DNA of 64,000 nt from the NCBI RefSeq assembly GCF_003121485.1, contig NZ_QAVX01000004.1, forward strand, positions 54,276-118,275, in the 5' to 3' direction. Shown here piece after piece: positions 34,672 to 42,488 of the stretch (positions are counted from its first letter, which is position 1; each line of letters opens with the position of its first letter). Source of the DNA: Dyella sp. C11 (GTDB lineage Bacteria; Pseudomonadota; Gammaproteobacteria; Xanthomonadales; Rhodanobacteraceae). The notes under the pieces are model-generated. The model did no database searches, had not been told where the DNA came from, and saw only the letters and a program-made list of their open reading frames with translations. The position numbers were made by a program, and so were the translations under genes.

Positions 34672-35118
34672 GGGAATCGAATTCACTTGGCAGTGGATGC
34701 CGCGGCCGGAACGCCGCGGCGTGGGGCTCCATGCGACGGCAAGGACCTGTCGATGACAGGGCGGCTGGGCACCTCGCAGGAGCGGCGCGACGGAACGCGC
34801 CCGCGTGACGGCAGTCCATGGATGGGCTGCCGTAATCACCCCACTGTCAGCAAGGTCGATGTGTGCGATTGCTGATTTCCATCGCGCGATCACAGCGATC
34901 TGGCGAAGCCTTTCTTCTGTAGGAGCGCACTTGTGCGCGACCGCTGTGCAAAACGCTTCCCTCCGCCACACGAAGATCCAGCACCCTCGCACACCGATGC
35001 ACACGGGTCGCGCATGAATGCGCTCCTACAGGGGTGCTTCGCGCACTTTTCTGACTTGGGAGGCGAGCTGCAGTGCTGCGAGTCGCACACAGGGTGCGCT
35101 CCCACAACACACGTTTGC
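34672..35118. repeat. REP-containing gap upstream of the RimK end
   Basis: This 447-base gap holds three REP units: forward 34918-34941 (GTAG type), reverse 35008-35031 (hairpin arms altered to GCGCAT/ATGCGC), and reverse 35082-35106 (GTGG type, first arm mutated). No coding region is supported. The RimK gene ends at 35119 on the minus strand, so the last unit may mark its mRNA end. Confidence 0.75.
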
Positions 35119-36603
35119 TCAGTCCGTGGCGCCGGCGCGCTTGCGCTCCATGCGCCGCAGGAACTCCTGCATGATCCGGCGATAAAGCTCCTCACCAAGA
35201 TGCTCGTCTTCCACGCCGTGATCGATGGACGGGTTGTCGTTCACCTCGATCACCACGGGCTTGTCGCCAAGCCGTTTGATGTCGACACCGTAAAGGCCAT
35301 CGCCCACGGCCTGCGTGGCCTTGAGCGCCAGCTTCACCACGTCGGCCGGTGCCTTTTCGATGGGCAGCGTTTCCGACTCACCGGTTTTCGAAGCGCCCTT
35401 GGCGCCGTGGTTGTAGATCTGCCAGTGGCCGCGCGACATGTAGTACTTGCACGCATACAGTGGCTCGTTGTTGAGCACACCGATGCGCCAGTCGAATTCG
35501 GTGGGGATGAATTCCTGCGCCAGCAGCAGCGCACTGTGCTGGAACAGTTCCGATGTCGCCTTGCCCAGCGCGGCTTCGTTTTCCACCTTCACCACGCCGC
35601 GCGAGAACGATCCGTCCGGAATCTTCAGCACCAGCGGAAAGCCGAGTTTCTCGGAGACTTCCTTCAAGCCCTTGGCGTCGTCGCGGTAAAGGATCTCCGT
35701 GCGTGGCACGGCGAGCTTGCGCGAGATCATCAGATCGTTGAGGAAGATCTTGTTCGTGCAGCGCAGGATCGACGTGGGATCGTCCATCACCACCATGCCT
35801 TCCTTTTCAGCGCGATGCGCGAAGCGGTAGGTGTGGTTGTCGCTGGCGGTGGTCTCGCGAATGAACAGGCCGTCGTATTCGGCCAGGCGCTGGTAATCGT
35901 TCTTGCCGATGGGATCGACTTCGATGCCCAGCTCCTTGCCGGCCGCGATGAAGAGTTTCTGCGCCTTCCGGTTCGACGGCGGCATCGCTTCGTGCGGATC
36001 GACCAGCATGGCGATGTCGTAGCGGAACTGTTTGCGCGCCTTGGGCTTGCGCCACAACTTCTTGCTGAAGCGGTCCAGCTCCTCCGCGAAGGCGTCTTCC
36101 TGCGCGTCGTCGAGCGTGTGCAGACCGACCGGCTTGATGGCGCTGATCTGCCACACGCGATCGCGCTCGAACTCGATGCGCAACAGCGGGCACGGAAACA
36201 TTTCGAACACCTGGCGCGCAAGATCCTGCAACGCCGGATGCGCCGTCTGCCCGAAGTAGACGAGGATGCCGAAGTCGGTGGTGTCACGCCCGCCGGCAGG
36301 CAGGAAATGCGTGAGCTTGGCGCTGAGATCCTCGATCTCCAGGCCGTACAGCGAGCGCCGGCGCAGGTCGTTCACGGTGCGCACCGAAGGCATCACGCGA
36401 TGCCCGCGCGCCTCGGCCAGCAGCGACACGTAGTAGCCCGCTCCCAGGTATTTGTAGCTGCGACAGAGGTTGATGACGTGTGTGCGCTCGTCATCCACGC
36501 CCACCGGTTCGCGCAGGTAATCCATGGCCGTCACCACGTCTGCGGACGGGTAGTAGACGCTCCAGTCGGAGGCCTTCTCGACAACAAGGACGAGACGGGT
36601 CAT
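35119..36603 (-). CDS. RimK-family ATP-grasp ligase with N-terminal RLAN domain
   Basis: The 494-residue protein has an N-terminal RLAN (RimK-like ATP-grasp N-terminal) region with NLCRSYKYLGAGYYVSLLAEA near residue 45, followed by a link and a C-terminal ATP-grasp of the RimK type (about 270-480). The latter shows FPLVLKIPDGSFSRGVVKV and DWRIGVLNNEPLYACKYYM, then VEVNDNPSIDHGVED with the Asn-x-Asn-Pro metal site. Such ligases add amino acids such as glutamate to peptides or proteins. Comparative work on amidoligases has linked RLAN-RimK to GNAT acetyltransferases; here a GNAT gene is divergent from it 315 bases away. The start at 36603 is the family start. Confidence 0.83.
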   Translation of the reverse strand: MTRLVLVVEKASDWSVYYPSADVVTAMDYLREPVGVDDERTHVINLCRSYKYLGAGYYVSLLAEARGHRVMPSVRTVNDLRRRSLYGLEIEDLSAKLTHFLPAGGRDTTDFGILVYFGQTAHPALQDLARQVFEMFPCPLLRIEFERDRVWQISAIKPVGLHTLDDAQEDAFAEELDRFSKKLWRKPKARKQFRYDIAMLVDPHEAMPPSNRKAQKLFIAAGKELGIEVDPIGKNDYQRLAEYDGLFIRETTASDNHTYRFAHRAEKEGMVVMDDPTSILRCTNKIFLNDLMISRKLAVPRTEILYRDDAKGLKEVSEKLGFPLVLKIPDGSFSRGVVKVENEAALGKATSELFQHSALLLAQEFIPTEFDWRIGVLNNEPLYACKYYMSRGHWQIYNHGAKGASKTGESETLPIEKAPADVVKLALKATQAVGDGLYGVDIKRLGDKPVVIEVNDNPSIDHGVEDEHLGEELYRRIMQEFLRRMERKRAGATD

Positions 36604-36917
36604 GGCACCTCTGTCAGATGGAACAGGGAAGTGTCGCCTCGCGGGGAAACGCGGCGTCACAGCGCAAGGCGCGCAGTTTGGCACATGCACGGCCGCGTAC
36701 AAGGCTGGAAGTCACGGGTGGACTCAGAGCATGTTCAAGGTTCATTCGTACGCGCGGCATGCGTCACGATGCGGCGGCCCTGCCTGCACCTTTTCCTTAC
36801 AACTGCGCCTGCAGCTTGAACGGGTTGTGAAATGCGCCACAAGTCATCGTTGCTCCCGGGGAGCACGGGGTCTAGAGTGCCCGCCTTGTTTCACTGCGCG
36901 CCATCGGACCGCCCCTG
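36604..36917. promoter_or_regulatory. divergent regulatory gap between RimK and GNAT genes
   Basis: This 314-base region separates the two divergent starts. It holds a TGCTCCCGGGGAGCA-like hairpin (about 36850-36864) and a TCTAGAGT that could be a -10 element for the GNAT gene. Nothing else is recognisable. Confidence 0.35.
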
Positions 36918-37445
36918 ATGACACCTATGCCCGCGACCGCCGCCGTCCGCGTGCGCCGCGCCGAGCTCTCCGATCTCGATGACCTGGTTGCCCTCGAAGA
37001 GAGCAGCTTTGCCACCGACCGCCTGAGCCGGGCCCAATACCGTCGCCACCTGGACAGCGAAAGCGCGCAGGTACTGGTGGCCAGCGCCAATCACCGCAAC
37101 TTCCTCGGCACCGCCGTGGTGTTTTTCCGCAAGGGCACGCAAGTGGCGCGGCTGTATTCCATCGCCACCAGGCTCGAGGCGCGCGGCAAGGGCGTGGGTT
37201 CCGCGCTGCTCGAAGCGGCCGAGCAACTGGCTGCCCGTCGCGGCTGCACCGCACTGCGACTGGAAGTGCGCACGGACAACGAAGACGCAATGCGCCTGTA
37301 CGAGCGGCTGGGCTACCAGCGCATCGGGCACTACGACCGTTACTACGGCGATGGCGCGGATGCGTGGCGGTATGAGAAGGCGTTGGAGCAGGCGAGTGCG
37401 CCGCGCCCTGCGGGTGTGGAAGCGCCGCTTCGCAAAGTGGGCTAG
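36918..37445 (+). CDS. GNAT family N-acetyltransferase (RimI-like), partner of the RimK gene
   Basis: The 175-residue protein is a GNAT with VRRAELSDLDDLVALEESSF at the start, motif A YSIATRLEARGKGVGSALLEA (acetyl-CoA loop RGKGVG), and motif B EDAMRLYERLGYQRIGHYDRYY. The C terminus is a short Pro/Arg-rich extension. In many proteobacteria this type is fused or linked to a C39-like peptidase and found beside RLAN-RimK genes; no peptidase domain is present here. The substrate is unknown but is probably a peptide or amino compound made by the ligase. Confidence 0.8.
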   Translation: MTPMPATAAVRVRRAELSDLDDLVALEESSFATDRLSRAQYRRHLDSESAQVLVASANHRNFLGTAVVFFRKGTQVARLYSIATRLEARGKGVGSALLEAAEQLAARRGCTALRLEVRTDNEDAMRLYERLGYQRIGHYDRYYGDGADAWRYEKALEQASAPRPAGVEAPLRKVG

Positions 37446-37532
37446 AGCGGTTCGCTCGAACGGGCTTGTCGCTTCGAACAGGCTTGTCGCAAGGTTGGCC
37501 CCTCACGACCGTAAAGGTCGCAATGCCCCGGC

Positions 37533-37560
37533 CCTCTCCCCGGAGGGGACAGGGAGTGAG
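37533..37560. repeat. CCCTCTCCCC palindrome, variant
   Basis: GCCCTCTCCCCGGAGGGGAC followed by AGGGAGTGAG is a shortened and slightly mutated member of the dispersed palindrome family. It lies between the convergent GNAT and membrane-protein genes. Confidence 0.65.
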
Positions 37561-37581
37561 AGCGGCGACGACCGCTGCTAC

Positions 37582-38265
37582 TCAGAACGGCTGTGCGATT
37601 TTCTGCTCGGTGGCATCATCCGGGCGCGCCACCAACGCGCCCGTGCGCATCAGGCTCACCGTGTAGTGCCCCTGGTCGACCAGCGGCAGGAACACGCCGC
37701 TGCCGAACAGCACATCCACATCGGGCACCCAGCGCGGGTACTGCTTGTGCAGGTCGAGCAGGTCGAAGTCGCCGGCATCGCGGAAATCCACCACGGTGCG
37801 TGGCGCATGCATCTCGTCGTTGGGATCGTCGTAGCGGCCCGACAGGCGGTCGAGGCGATAAAGCGGCGGAAGGCCTGCCAGCATCGCCGGCAATTTCCAC
37901 TTCAGCACCACCGCTTCCACGCGCCAGGCATCGCCGGCCACTTCCACGCGCCGCGTGGCGCCATCGGGCCAATGCAGCACCAGCGACCAGCGCTGCGGCG
38001 AGAGGATGTGCGAGTCGATCTCGACGACGGGCGCCTCTTCGGTGAGCAGGCGATAGCCGCGCAACGCAAAGCCCGCGCCGGTAAGCGCCAGCGTGAGCAC
38101 GAAGCCGACGATCAGCAGCACCGCGCGGCCCACGGCCGGCACACGTTGTCCATCGTCCAGGCGCTGGCGCAGCGCCACCAGCTGGAAGAGCGTGAAGAGC
38201 AGGGCGATCACTGCCAGGATCAGCAGGATCGTCGAAGGGAGGCGCAGCAGCGCGGTCCAATCCAT
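37582..38265 (-). CDS. two-helix membrane protein with a large soluble domain, uncharacterised
   Basis: This 227-residue protein has two N-terminal transmembrane helices (TILLILAVIALLFTLFQLV and VGRAVLLIVGFVLTLALTGAG), then a soluble domain of about 150 residues rich in beta strands. Notable words are HILSPQRWSLVLHWPDG, RLSGRYDDPNDEM and LLDLHKQYP. Related proteins occur in Xanthomonadales with loose labels such as multidrug transporter, which nothing here supports. It is a single gene, convergent with the GNAT gene. Confidence 0.6.
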   Translation of the reverse strand: MDWTALLRLPSTILLILAVIALLFTLFQLVALRQRLDDGQRVPAVGRAVLLIVGFVLTLALTGAGFALRGYRLLTEEAPVVEIDSHILSPQRWSLVLHWPDGATRRVEVAGDAWRVEAVVLKWKLPAMLAGLPPLYRLDRLSGRYDDPNDEMHAPRTVVDFRDAGDFDLLDLHKQYPRWVPDVDVLFGSGVFLPLVDQGHYTVSLMRTGALVARPDDATEQKIAQPF

Positions 38266-38389
38266 CGTCGTACTTCTTGTGCATTCAAACCGCGCAAGGC
38301 GGCGACGGCGGCATCATAACGGCTGGCGCGGCGCCAACGGGGGCTGTCTGGCGCGATGCCATCGGCTCGCCACGTTTTCAGGGCTTGCC

Positions 38390-38395
38390 TATACT
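38390..38395 (+). promoter_or_regulatory. probable -10 element of the lptM-dapF operon
   Basis: TATACT in a CTTGCCTATACTGAACC context stands 26 bases before the lptM-like ATG. A -35 element is not clear. Confidence 0.45.
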
Positions 38396-38421
38396 GAACC
38401 GGTTCCCGCCGGATAACCGAC

Positions 38422-38817
38422 ATGCGCCGATCCCTCCTGCTTCTTCCGCTGTGCTCCGTTCTCGCCCTGCTCGCCGCGTGCGGCAACAAGGGTCCGCTGT
38501 ACATGCCCAAGGCAGCGCCGGCCGCGACCGTGCACCCGGCGACGCCGGCCACGCCCGCCGCGAAGCCGGCGGTTGCGGCCGCACCGACCGCGGCGGCGCC
38601 TGCGCCTGCGCCCGTGCACGGCTTCGTGACCGACGTGACGGCCTTCAACGCCTTCATCGCCACCCATCCGACCGCTGCGCAGTTCCGCGCGGCCTATCCG
38701 GATGTGCTGCTGGTGCTGCCGGGCGACATCTCCACGCGCGAGCTGCGCACCAACAACAGCCGCTATTTCGCCGATGTGGACACCAGCGGCCACATCACCG
38801 GCGGCAAGTTCATGTGA
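38422..38817 (+). CDS. lptM: LptM-like lipoprotein with an additional C-terminal domain
   Basis: The 131-residue protein starts with a lipoprotein signal peptide (VLALLAAC) and directly after the cysteine has GNKGPLYMP, the hallmark of LptM (YifL), which assists assembly of the LptD/LptE translocon. LptM normally ends soon after. Here an Ala/Pro linker (residues 32-65) leads to an extra domain with ATHPTAAQFRAAYPDVLLV and RTNNSRYF, 70% identical to the small lipoprotein at 29684. It overlaps dapF (TGATG), the same neighbour as in E. coli. Whether the extra domain binds LptD or something else is unknown. Confidence 0.8.
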   Translation: MRRSLLLLPLCSVLALLAACGNKGPLYMPKAAPAATVHPATPATPAAKPAVAAAPTAAAPAPAPVHGFVTDVTAFNAFIATHPTAAQFRAAYPDVLLVLPGDISTRELRTNNSRYFADVDTSGHITGGKFM

Positions 38818-39650
38818 TGAAGCTGCCGTTTTGCAAGATGCACGGCATCGGCAACGACTTCGTGATGGTCGATTGCCGGGCCCGGCCGTTTCCGCTCAAT
38901 GAAGAGCAGATCCGCGCCATCGCCGACCGGCACATGGGCGTGGGTTTCGATCAGCTGATCAGCATCGAACCACCACGCGATGCGACGTGCGCGTTCTACT
39001 ACGGCATCTGGAATGCGGATGGCACGCCGTCGGGCCAGTGCGGCAACGGCGTGCGTTGCGTAGCCGCGTGGCTGCACCGTGCGGGCGAGCTGTCCGTTGG
39101 CGACACCGTGCGGCTGGAAAGCCCCTCGGGCCCGGTGACCGTGCGCCTGAGCGGTCCCGGCGAAGTCACCGTGGACATGGGCGTACCTGCGCTGGAGCCG
39201 GAACGCGTGCCGTTCGAGGCGGAGGCGCTGTCCGATCGCTACGCCATCGAGGTAGGTGGCGACGTGCTGGAGATCGGCGCACTGTCGCTGGGCAATCCGC
39301 ACGCCGTGGTGGTGGTACCAGACCTGCAGTCGCCGTCGCTGTACCGCATCGGCCCCATGCTGACCTCGCACGATCGGTTCCCGGAAGGTGCGAATACCGG
39401 TTTCGTGCAGCAGGTCGATCGCGGGCAACTCCGACTGCGCGTGCATGAGCGCGGCAGCGGCTGGACGCTGGCCTGCGGCACGGGCGCCTGCGCGGCGATG
39501 GCCGTATTGCGCCTGCGCGACGAGGTGGACGAGCAGGTAAAGGTGACCTTGCCTGGCGGCACGCTCACCATCGAATGGGCCGGACCGGGGCACACCTTGT
39601 GGATGACCGGGCCCGCCACGTTCGTGTTCGAAGGTGAATGGTTGGGCTGA
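38817..39650 (+). CDS. dapF: diaminopimelate epimerase
   Basis: DapF interconverts LL- and meso-diaminopimelate for lysine and peptidoglycan. The 277-residue product has both catalytic cysteines in their motifs: SGQCGNGVRCVAAW near residue 72 and LACGTGACAAM near 218. KMHGIGNDFVMVD at the start and GNPHAVVVV in the middle complete the family. The ATG at 38817 shares a base with the lptM stop, and DUF484 and xerC follow, the same order as in E. coli. Confidence 0.96.
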   Translation: MKLPFCKMHGIGNDFVMVDCRARPFPLNEEQIRAIADRHMGVGFDQLISIEPPRDATCAFYYGIWNADGTPSGQCGNGVRCVAAWLHRAGELSVGDTVRLESPSGPVTVRLSGPGEVTVDMGVPALEPERVPFEAEALSDRYAIEVGGDVLEIGALSLGNPHAVVVVPDLQSPSLYRIGPMLTSHDRFPEGANTGFVQQVDRGQLRLRVHERGSGWTLACGTGACAAMAVLRLRDEVDEQVKVTLPGGTLTIEWAGPGHTLWMTGPATFVFEGEWLG

Positions 39651-39740
39651 GCGGGGCAATTTCCTGTCCGTGTCGGTTGAAAGCCGGTAGCCGGACATCG
39701 CACACTCGGCCCGCGACGCATCGACCCTGCTGAGGTAGCC

Positions 39741-40424
39741 ATGTCCGACACCGCCATCGCCGACACGCTTTCTGCCAGCGACGTCGCGGCTTATCTGCGC
39801 CGCCATCCCGAATTCCTCAGCGACTACCCCGACATTGCCGCGCAGCTCACCCTGCCACGTGAGCAGGGGCGGGTGGCATCGCTGGCCGTGTACCAGCTGC
39901 AGAGCCTGCGCGAGAAGAACACCGAGCTGGAAAAGCAGCTCGCCGCGCTGGTGTCCATTGCCGCGGAAAACGAGCGGCTGATGCAGCGGGTGCACGAACT
40001 GAACCTCGCCGTGCTTCGGGCCGGCACACCGGCCGTGGCTGCGCGCAGCGTGGTGGCGCGCCTGTCGGAGGATTTCCAGACCGACCAGGTACGCCTGATG
40101 CTGTTCGGCCCCATTGGCCTGCCGCCCGCCGACTGGCTGGTGCACGTGCCGGGCGGCCGCTCGCAGGTGCCCGAATTCGCCGACTTCATGGCGCATCACG
40201 AACCCGTGGCGGGTCGCCTTTCCGCCGAACGGCTGTATCGCCTGTTCGGCGAACACGCGCCGGAGATTCGTTCGGCAGCGATGATGCCGCTGGGCGAGTT
40301 CGGCATCCTTGCCATCGGCAGCGGCGACTCGGATCACTTCCAGCCAGGCATGGGCACGGTGTTCCTGAAGATGATCGCCGGCACGGTCACCGCCGCGCTG
40401 CGTCGCGCGCAGGACGTCATGTAA
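39741..40424 (+). CDS. DUF484 family protein
   Basis: The 227-residue protein has the N-terminal DUF484 start VAAYLRRHPEFLSDYPDIAAQL, then a coiled coil (LREKNTELEKQLAALVSIAAENERLM, in part) and a GAF-like C-terminal region. The family is always found between dapF and xerC in gammaproteobacteria, but the molecular role is unknown. RBS and spacing suggest co-transcription with dapF (90-base gap) and xerC (10-base gap). Confidence 0.88.
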   Translation: MSDTAIADTLSASDVAAYLRRHPEFLSDYPDIAAQLTLPREQGRVASLAVYQLQSLREKNTELEKQLAALVSIAAENERLMQRVHELNLAVLRAGTPAVAARSVVARLSEDFQTDQVRLMLFGPIGLPPADWLVHVPGGRSQVPEFADFMAHHEPVAGRLSAERLYRLFGEHAPEIRSAAMMPLGEFGILAIGSGDSDHFQPGMGTVFLKMIAGTVTAALRRAQDVM

Positions 40425-40434
40425 GAGCCTGACG

Positions 40435-41322
40435 ATGTCCAAGCCGCAGGATCAGGTCGACGCCTGGCTGGCCCGGCTATCGGGAGAAAAGAAGGCGTCG
40501 GCGCATACCGTGGATGGCTATCGCCGCGATCTGGCCAAGCTGCTGCGCTGGATGGAAGCGCAGGGCGTTGCCGCCTTCAACTCGCTTGAACCCAACCGCA
40601 TGCGCGGCTTCGTCGCGGCGGAACATCGCGCGGGTCTGTCGCCGAAAAGCCTTCAGCGCCTGCTTTCCTCCTGCCGCAGCTTGTTCCGCCAGCTGACGCG
40701 CGAAGGCGCGCTCGACCACGATCCGCTGGCCGGCGTGCGCGGACCCAAGGTGCATCGCAAGCTGCCGCAGGTGCTGGACGTGGACGAAGCCACGTCGCTG
40801 GTGGAAACGACCACCGAGGGCGCCTTGAACCTGCGCGACCGCGCCATGCTGGAGCTGTTCTATTCCTCCGGCCTGCGCCTGTCCGAATTGTGTGGGCTGC
40901 ACTGGGTGGATCTGGATCTGCAGCAGGGTGAGGTGCGCGTGCTCGGCAAGGGCAACAAGACGCGCATCGTGCCGGTGGGCCGCCACGCCGTGGCGGCGCT
41001 GCGCGCGCTGGGCGACGCCGAAGGCATGGCGCCCGAACAGGCCGTGTTCAAGGGTCGCGGCGGCGCCACCATCAACCCGCGCACGGTACAACTGCGACTG
41101 AAGGCGCTGGCGCTGCAGCAGGGCATGGCCAAGCGCATTCATCCGCATTTGCTGCGGCACACGTTCGCCAGCCACATGCTGGAATCCTCCGGCGACCTGC
41201 GCGCGGTGCAGGAGCTGCTGGGCCACGCCGATATCGCCACCACGCAGATCTACACCCATCTGGATTTCCAGCACCTGGCGCGCGTCTACGATGCCGCGCA
41301 TCCGCGTGCCAAGCGCAAATGA
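40435..41322 (+). CDS. xerC: tyrosine recombinase XerC
   Basis: XerC resolves chromosome dimers at dif together with XerD. The 295-residue product has the N-terminal SAM-like core-binding domain and the catalytic set Arg (in LFYSSGLRLSELCGL), the HLLRHTFASHML box, GHADIATTQIYTH and the final Tyr in that last word. This gives the canonical R-H-R-H/W-Y residues. Its stop overlaps the glpM start by four bases. The order lptM-dapF-DUF484-xerC is shared with E. coli. Confidence 0.95.
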   Translation: MSKPQDQVDAWLARLSGEKKASAHTVDGYRRDLAKLLRWMEAQGVAAFNSLEPNRMRGFVAAEHRAGLSPKSLQRLLSSCRSLFRQLTREGALDHDPLAGVRGPKVHRKLPQVLDVDEATSLVETTTEGALNLRDRAMLELFYSSGLRLSELCGLHWVDLDLQQGEVRVLGKGNKTRIVPVGRHAVAALRALGDAEGMAPEQAVFKGRGGATINPRTVQLRLKALALQQGMAKRIHPHLLRHTFASHMLESSGDLRAVQELLGHADIATTQIYTHLDFQHLARVYDAAHPRAKRK

Positions 41323-41663
41323 GCGGCGTGGCCAACCTGCTGCTGAAGTCGTTGATCGGCGCACTGATGGTGCTGCTGATCGGATTGCTGGCGCGCACGC
41401 GCAATTACTACATCGCCGGACTGTTGCCGCTGTTTCCCACCTTCGCGTTGATGGCGCATTACATCGTGGGCAGTGAGCGCGGCACGGCCAACCTTCGCGC
41501 CACCATCGTCTTCGGCATGTGGGCGGTGATCCCGTACCTGGCATACCTGGGTTCGCTGTACTGGCTGGTGGCCCGGCTGCGACTGTTGCCGGCGCTGGGC
41601 ACGGCGCTGGCCGTGTGGTGCCTGGTGGCGGGGTTTCTTGTCGTGGCATGGAACCGGCGCTAG
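41319..41663 (+). CDS. GlpM family membrane protein
   Basis: This 114-residue protein has four hydrophobic helices. The family block NYYIAGLLPLFPTFALMAHYIVG is near residue 28 (cited in part below 20). GlpM was named from Pseudomonas glycerol metabolism and alginate phenotypes, but its activity is unknown. The ATG at 41319 overlaps the xerC stop, so it is the last gene of the dapF operon. An inverted REP pair follows. Confidence 0.85.
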   Translation: MSGVANLLLKSLIGALMVLLIGLLARTRNYYIAGLLPLFPTFALMAHYIVGSERGTANLRATIVFGMWAVIPYLAYLGSLYWLVARLRLLPALGTALAVWCLVAGFLVVAWNRR

Positions 41664-41679
41664 GCAAGACCTGCACCGT

Positions 41680-41753
41680 TGTAGGAGCGCCCTTGGGCGC
41701 GACCGCGGCACCGCATCATTCAGGCACCGGTCGCGCCCAAGGGCGCTCCTGCA
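41680..41753. repeat. inverted REP pair with co-varied hairpin arms
   Basis: A forward unit (41680-41703) and a reverse unit (41730-41753) have the GTAGG head but GCGCCC/GGGCGC arms instead of GCGCAC/GTGCGC. Both arms changed together, so the stem is kept. It lies between glpM and hslV. Confidence 0.85.
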
Positions 41754-41776
41754 GGGAGTGGCCCTAAGCCCGGCAA

Positions 41777-41804
41777 CTTGGTTTCCGCTTCCACGGCCCC
41801 ACCT
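41777..41804 (+). promoter_or_regulatory. possible sigma-32 promoter of hslVU
   Basis: CTTGGTT and CCCCACCT are separated by 13 bases, close to the heat-shock consensus CTTGAAA-N13-CCCCAT, and end 30 bases before the hslV ATG. The match is partial; hslVU is a heat-shock operon in many gammaproteobacteria, which supports the call. Confidence 0.4.
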
Positions 41805-41834
41805 CTGGCGAATTCACTCTTTACGGAGTTCCGC

Positions 41835-42368
41835 ATGGAATCCTTTCACGCCACGACCATCGTTTCGGTGCGCCGCAACGGGCGGGTCGTGATCGGCGGC
41901 GACGGCCAGGTCACCCTGGGCAACACGGTGATGAAGGCCAACGCCCGCAAGATCCGCCGCCTCGGCAAGGGCAACGTGCTGGCCGGTTTCGCCGGCGCCA
42001 CCGCCGACGCCTTCACCCTGTTCGAGCTGTTCGAGCAGAAGCTGGACAAGCACGGCGGCAACCTCACCCGCGCCGCCGTGGAACTGGCCAAGGAATGGCG
42101 CACCGACCGCCGCCTGGGTCGCCTGGAAGCCATGCTGGCCGTGGCCGACAAGGAAGCCTCGCTGCTGATTTCCGGCAACGGCGACGTACTGGAACCCGAG
42201 CATGGCCTGATCGCCATCGGTTCGGGCGGCCCGTATGCGCAGTCCGCCGCGCTGGCACTGATGGAGAACACCGAGATGGATTCGCGCGCCATTGTCGAGC
42301 GAGCGCTGAAGATCGCCGGTGACATCTGCATCTACACCAATCACAACACGACGATTGAAGAGCTTTGA
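41835..42368 (+). CDS. hslV: ATP-dependent protease peptidase subunit HslV
   Basis: HslV is the threonine peptidase of the HslUV (ClpYQ) complex. The 177-residue product matches HslV throughout: [40 protein letters not shown] (with KLDKHGGNL), and [16 protein letters not shown] at the end. The conserved Thr-Thr that is the mature N terminus in E. coli lies at residues 7-8 ([12 protein letters not shown]), after six extra residues. Met-Glu would not be trimmed by methionine aminopeptidase, so processing is needed to free the threonine. ACGGAG sits before the ATG at 41835. Confidence 0.95.
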   Translation: MESFHATTIVSVRRNGRVVIGGDGQVTLGNTVMKANARKIRRLGKGNVLAGFAGATADAFTLFELFEQKLDKHGGNLTRAAVELAKEWRTDRRLGRLEAMLAVADKEASLLISGNGDVLEPEHGLIAIGSGGPYAQSAALALMENTEMDSRAIVERALKIAGDICIYTNHNTTIEEL

Positions 42369-42488
42369 GGGAAGAGGGGCGAGTCGCGAGGGCGCAAGTC
42401 CGCAGACGCACCGTCCCATGACCCATCTCAAGGCACGAGGCGCGGTTTTGGCGCCCTCGCTACTCAACCCTCATCCCTGGTCCCTCCC

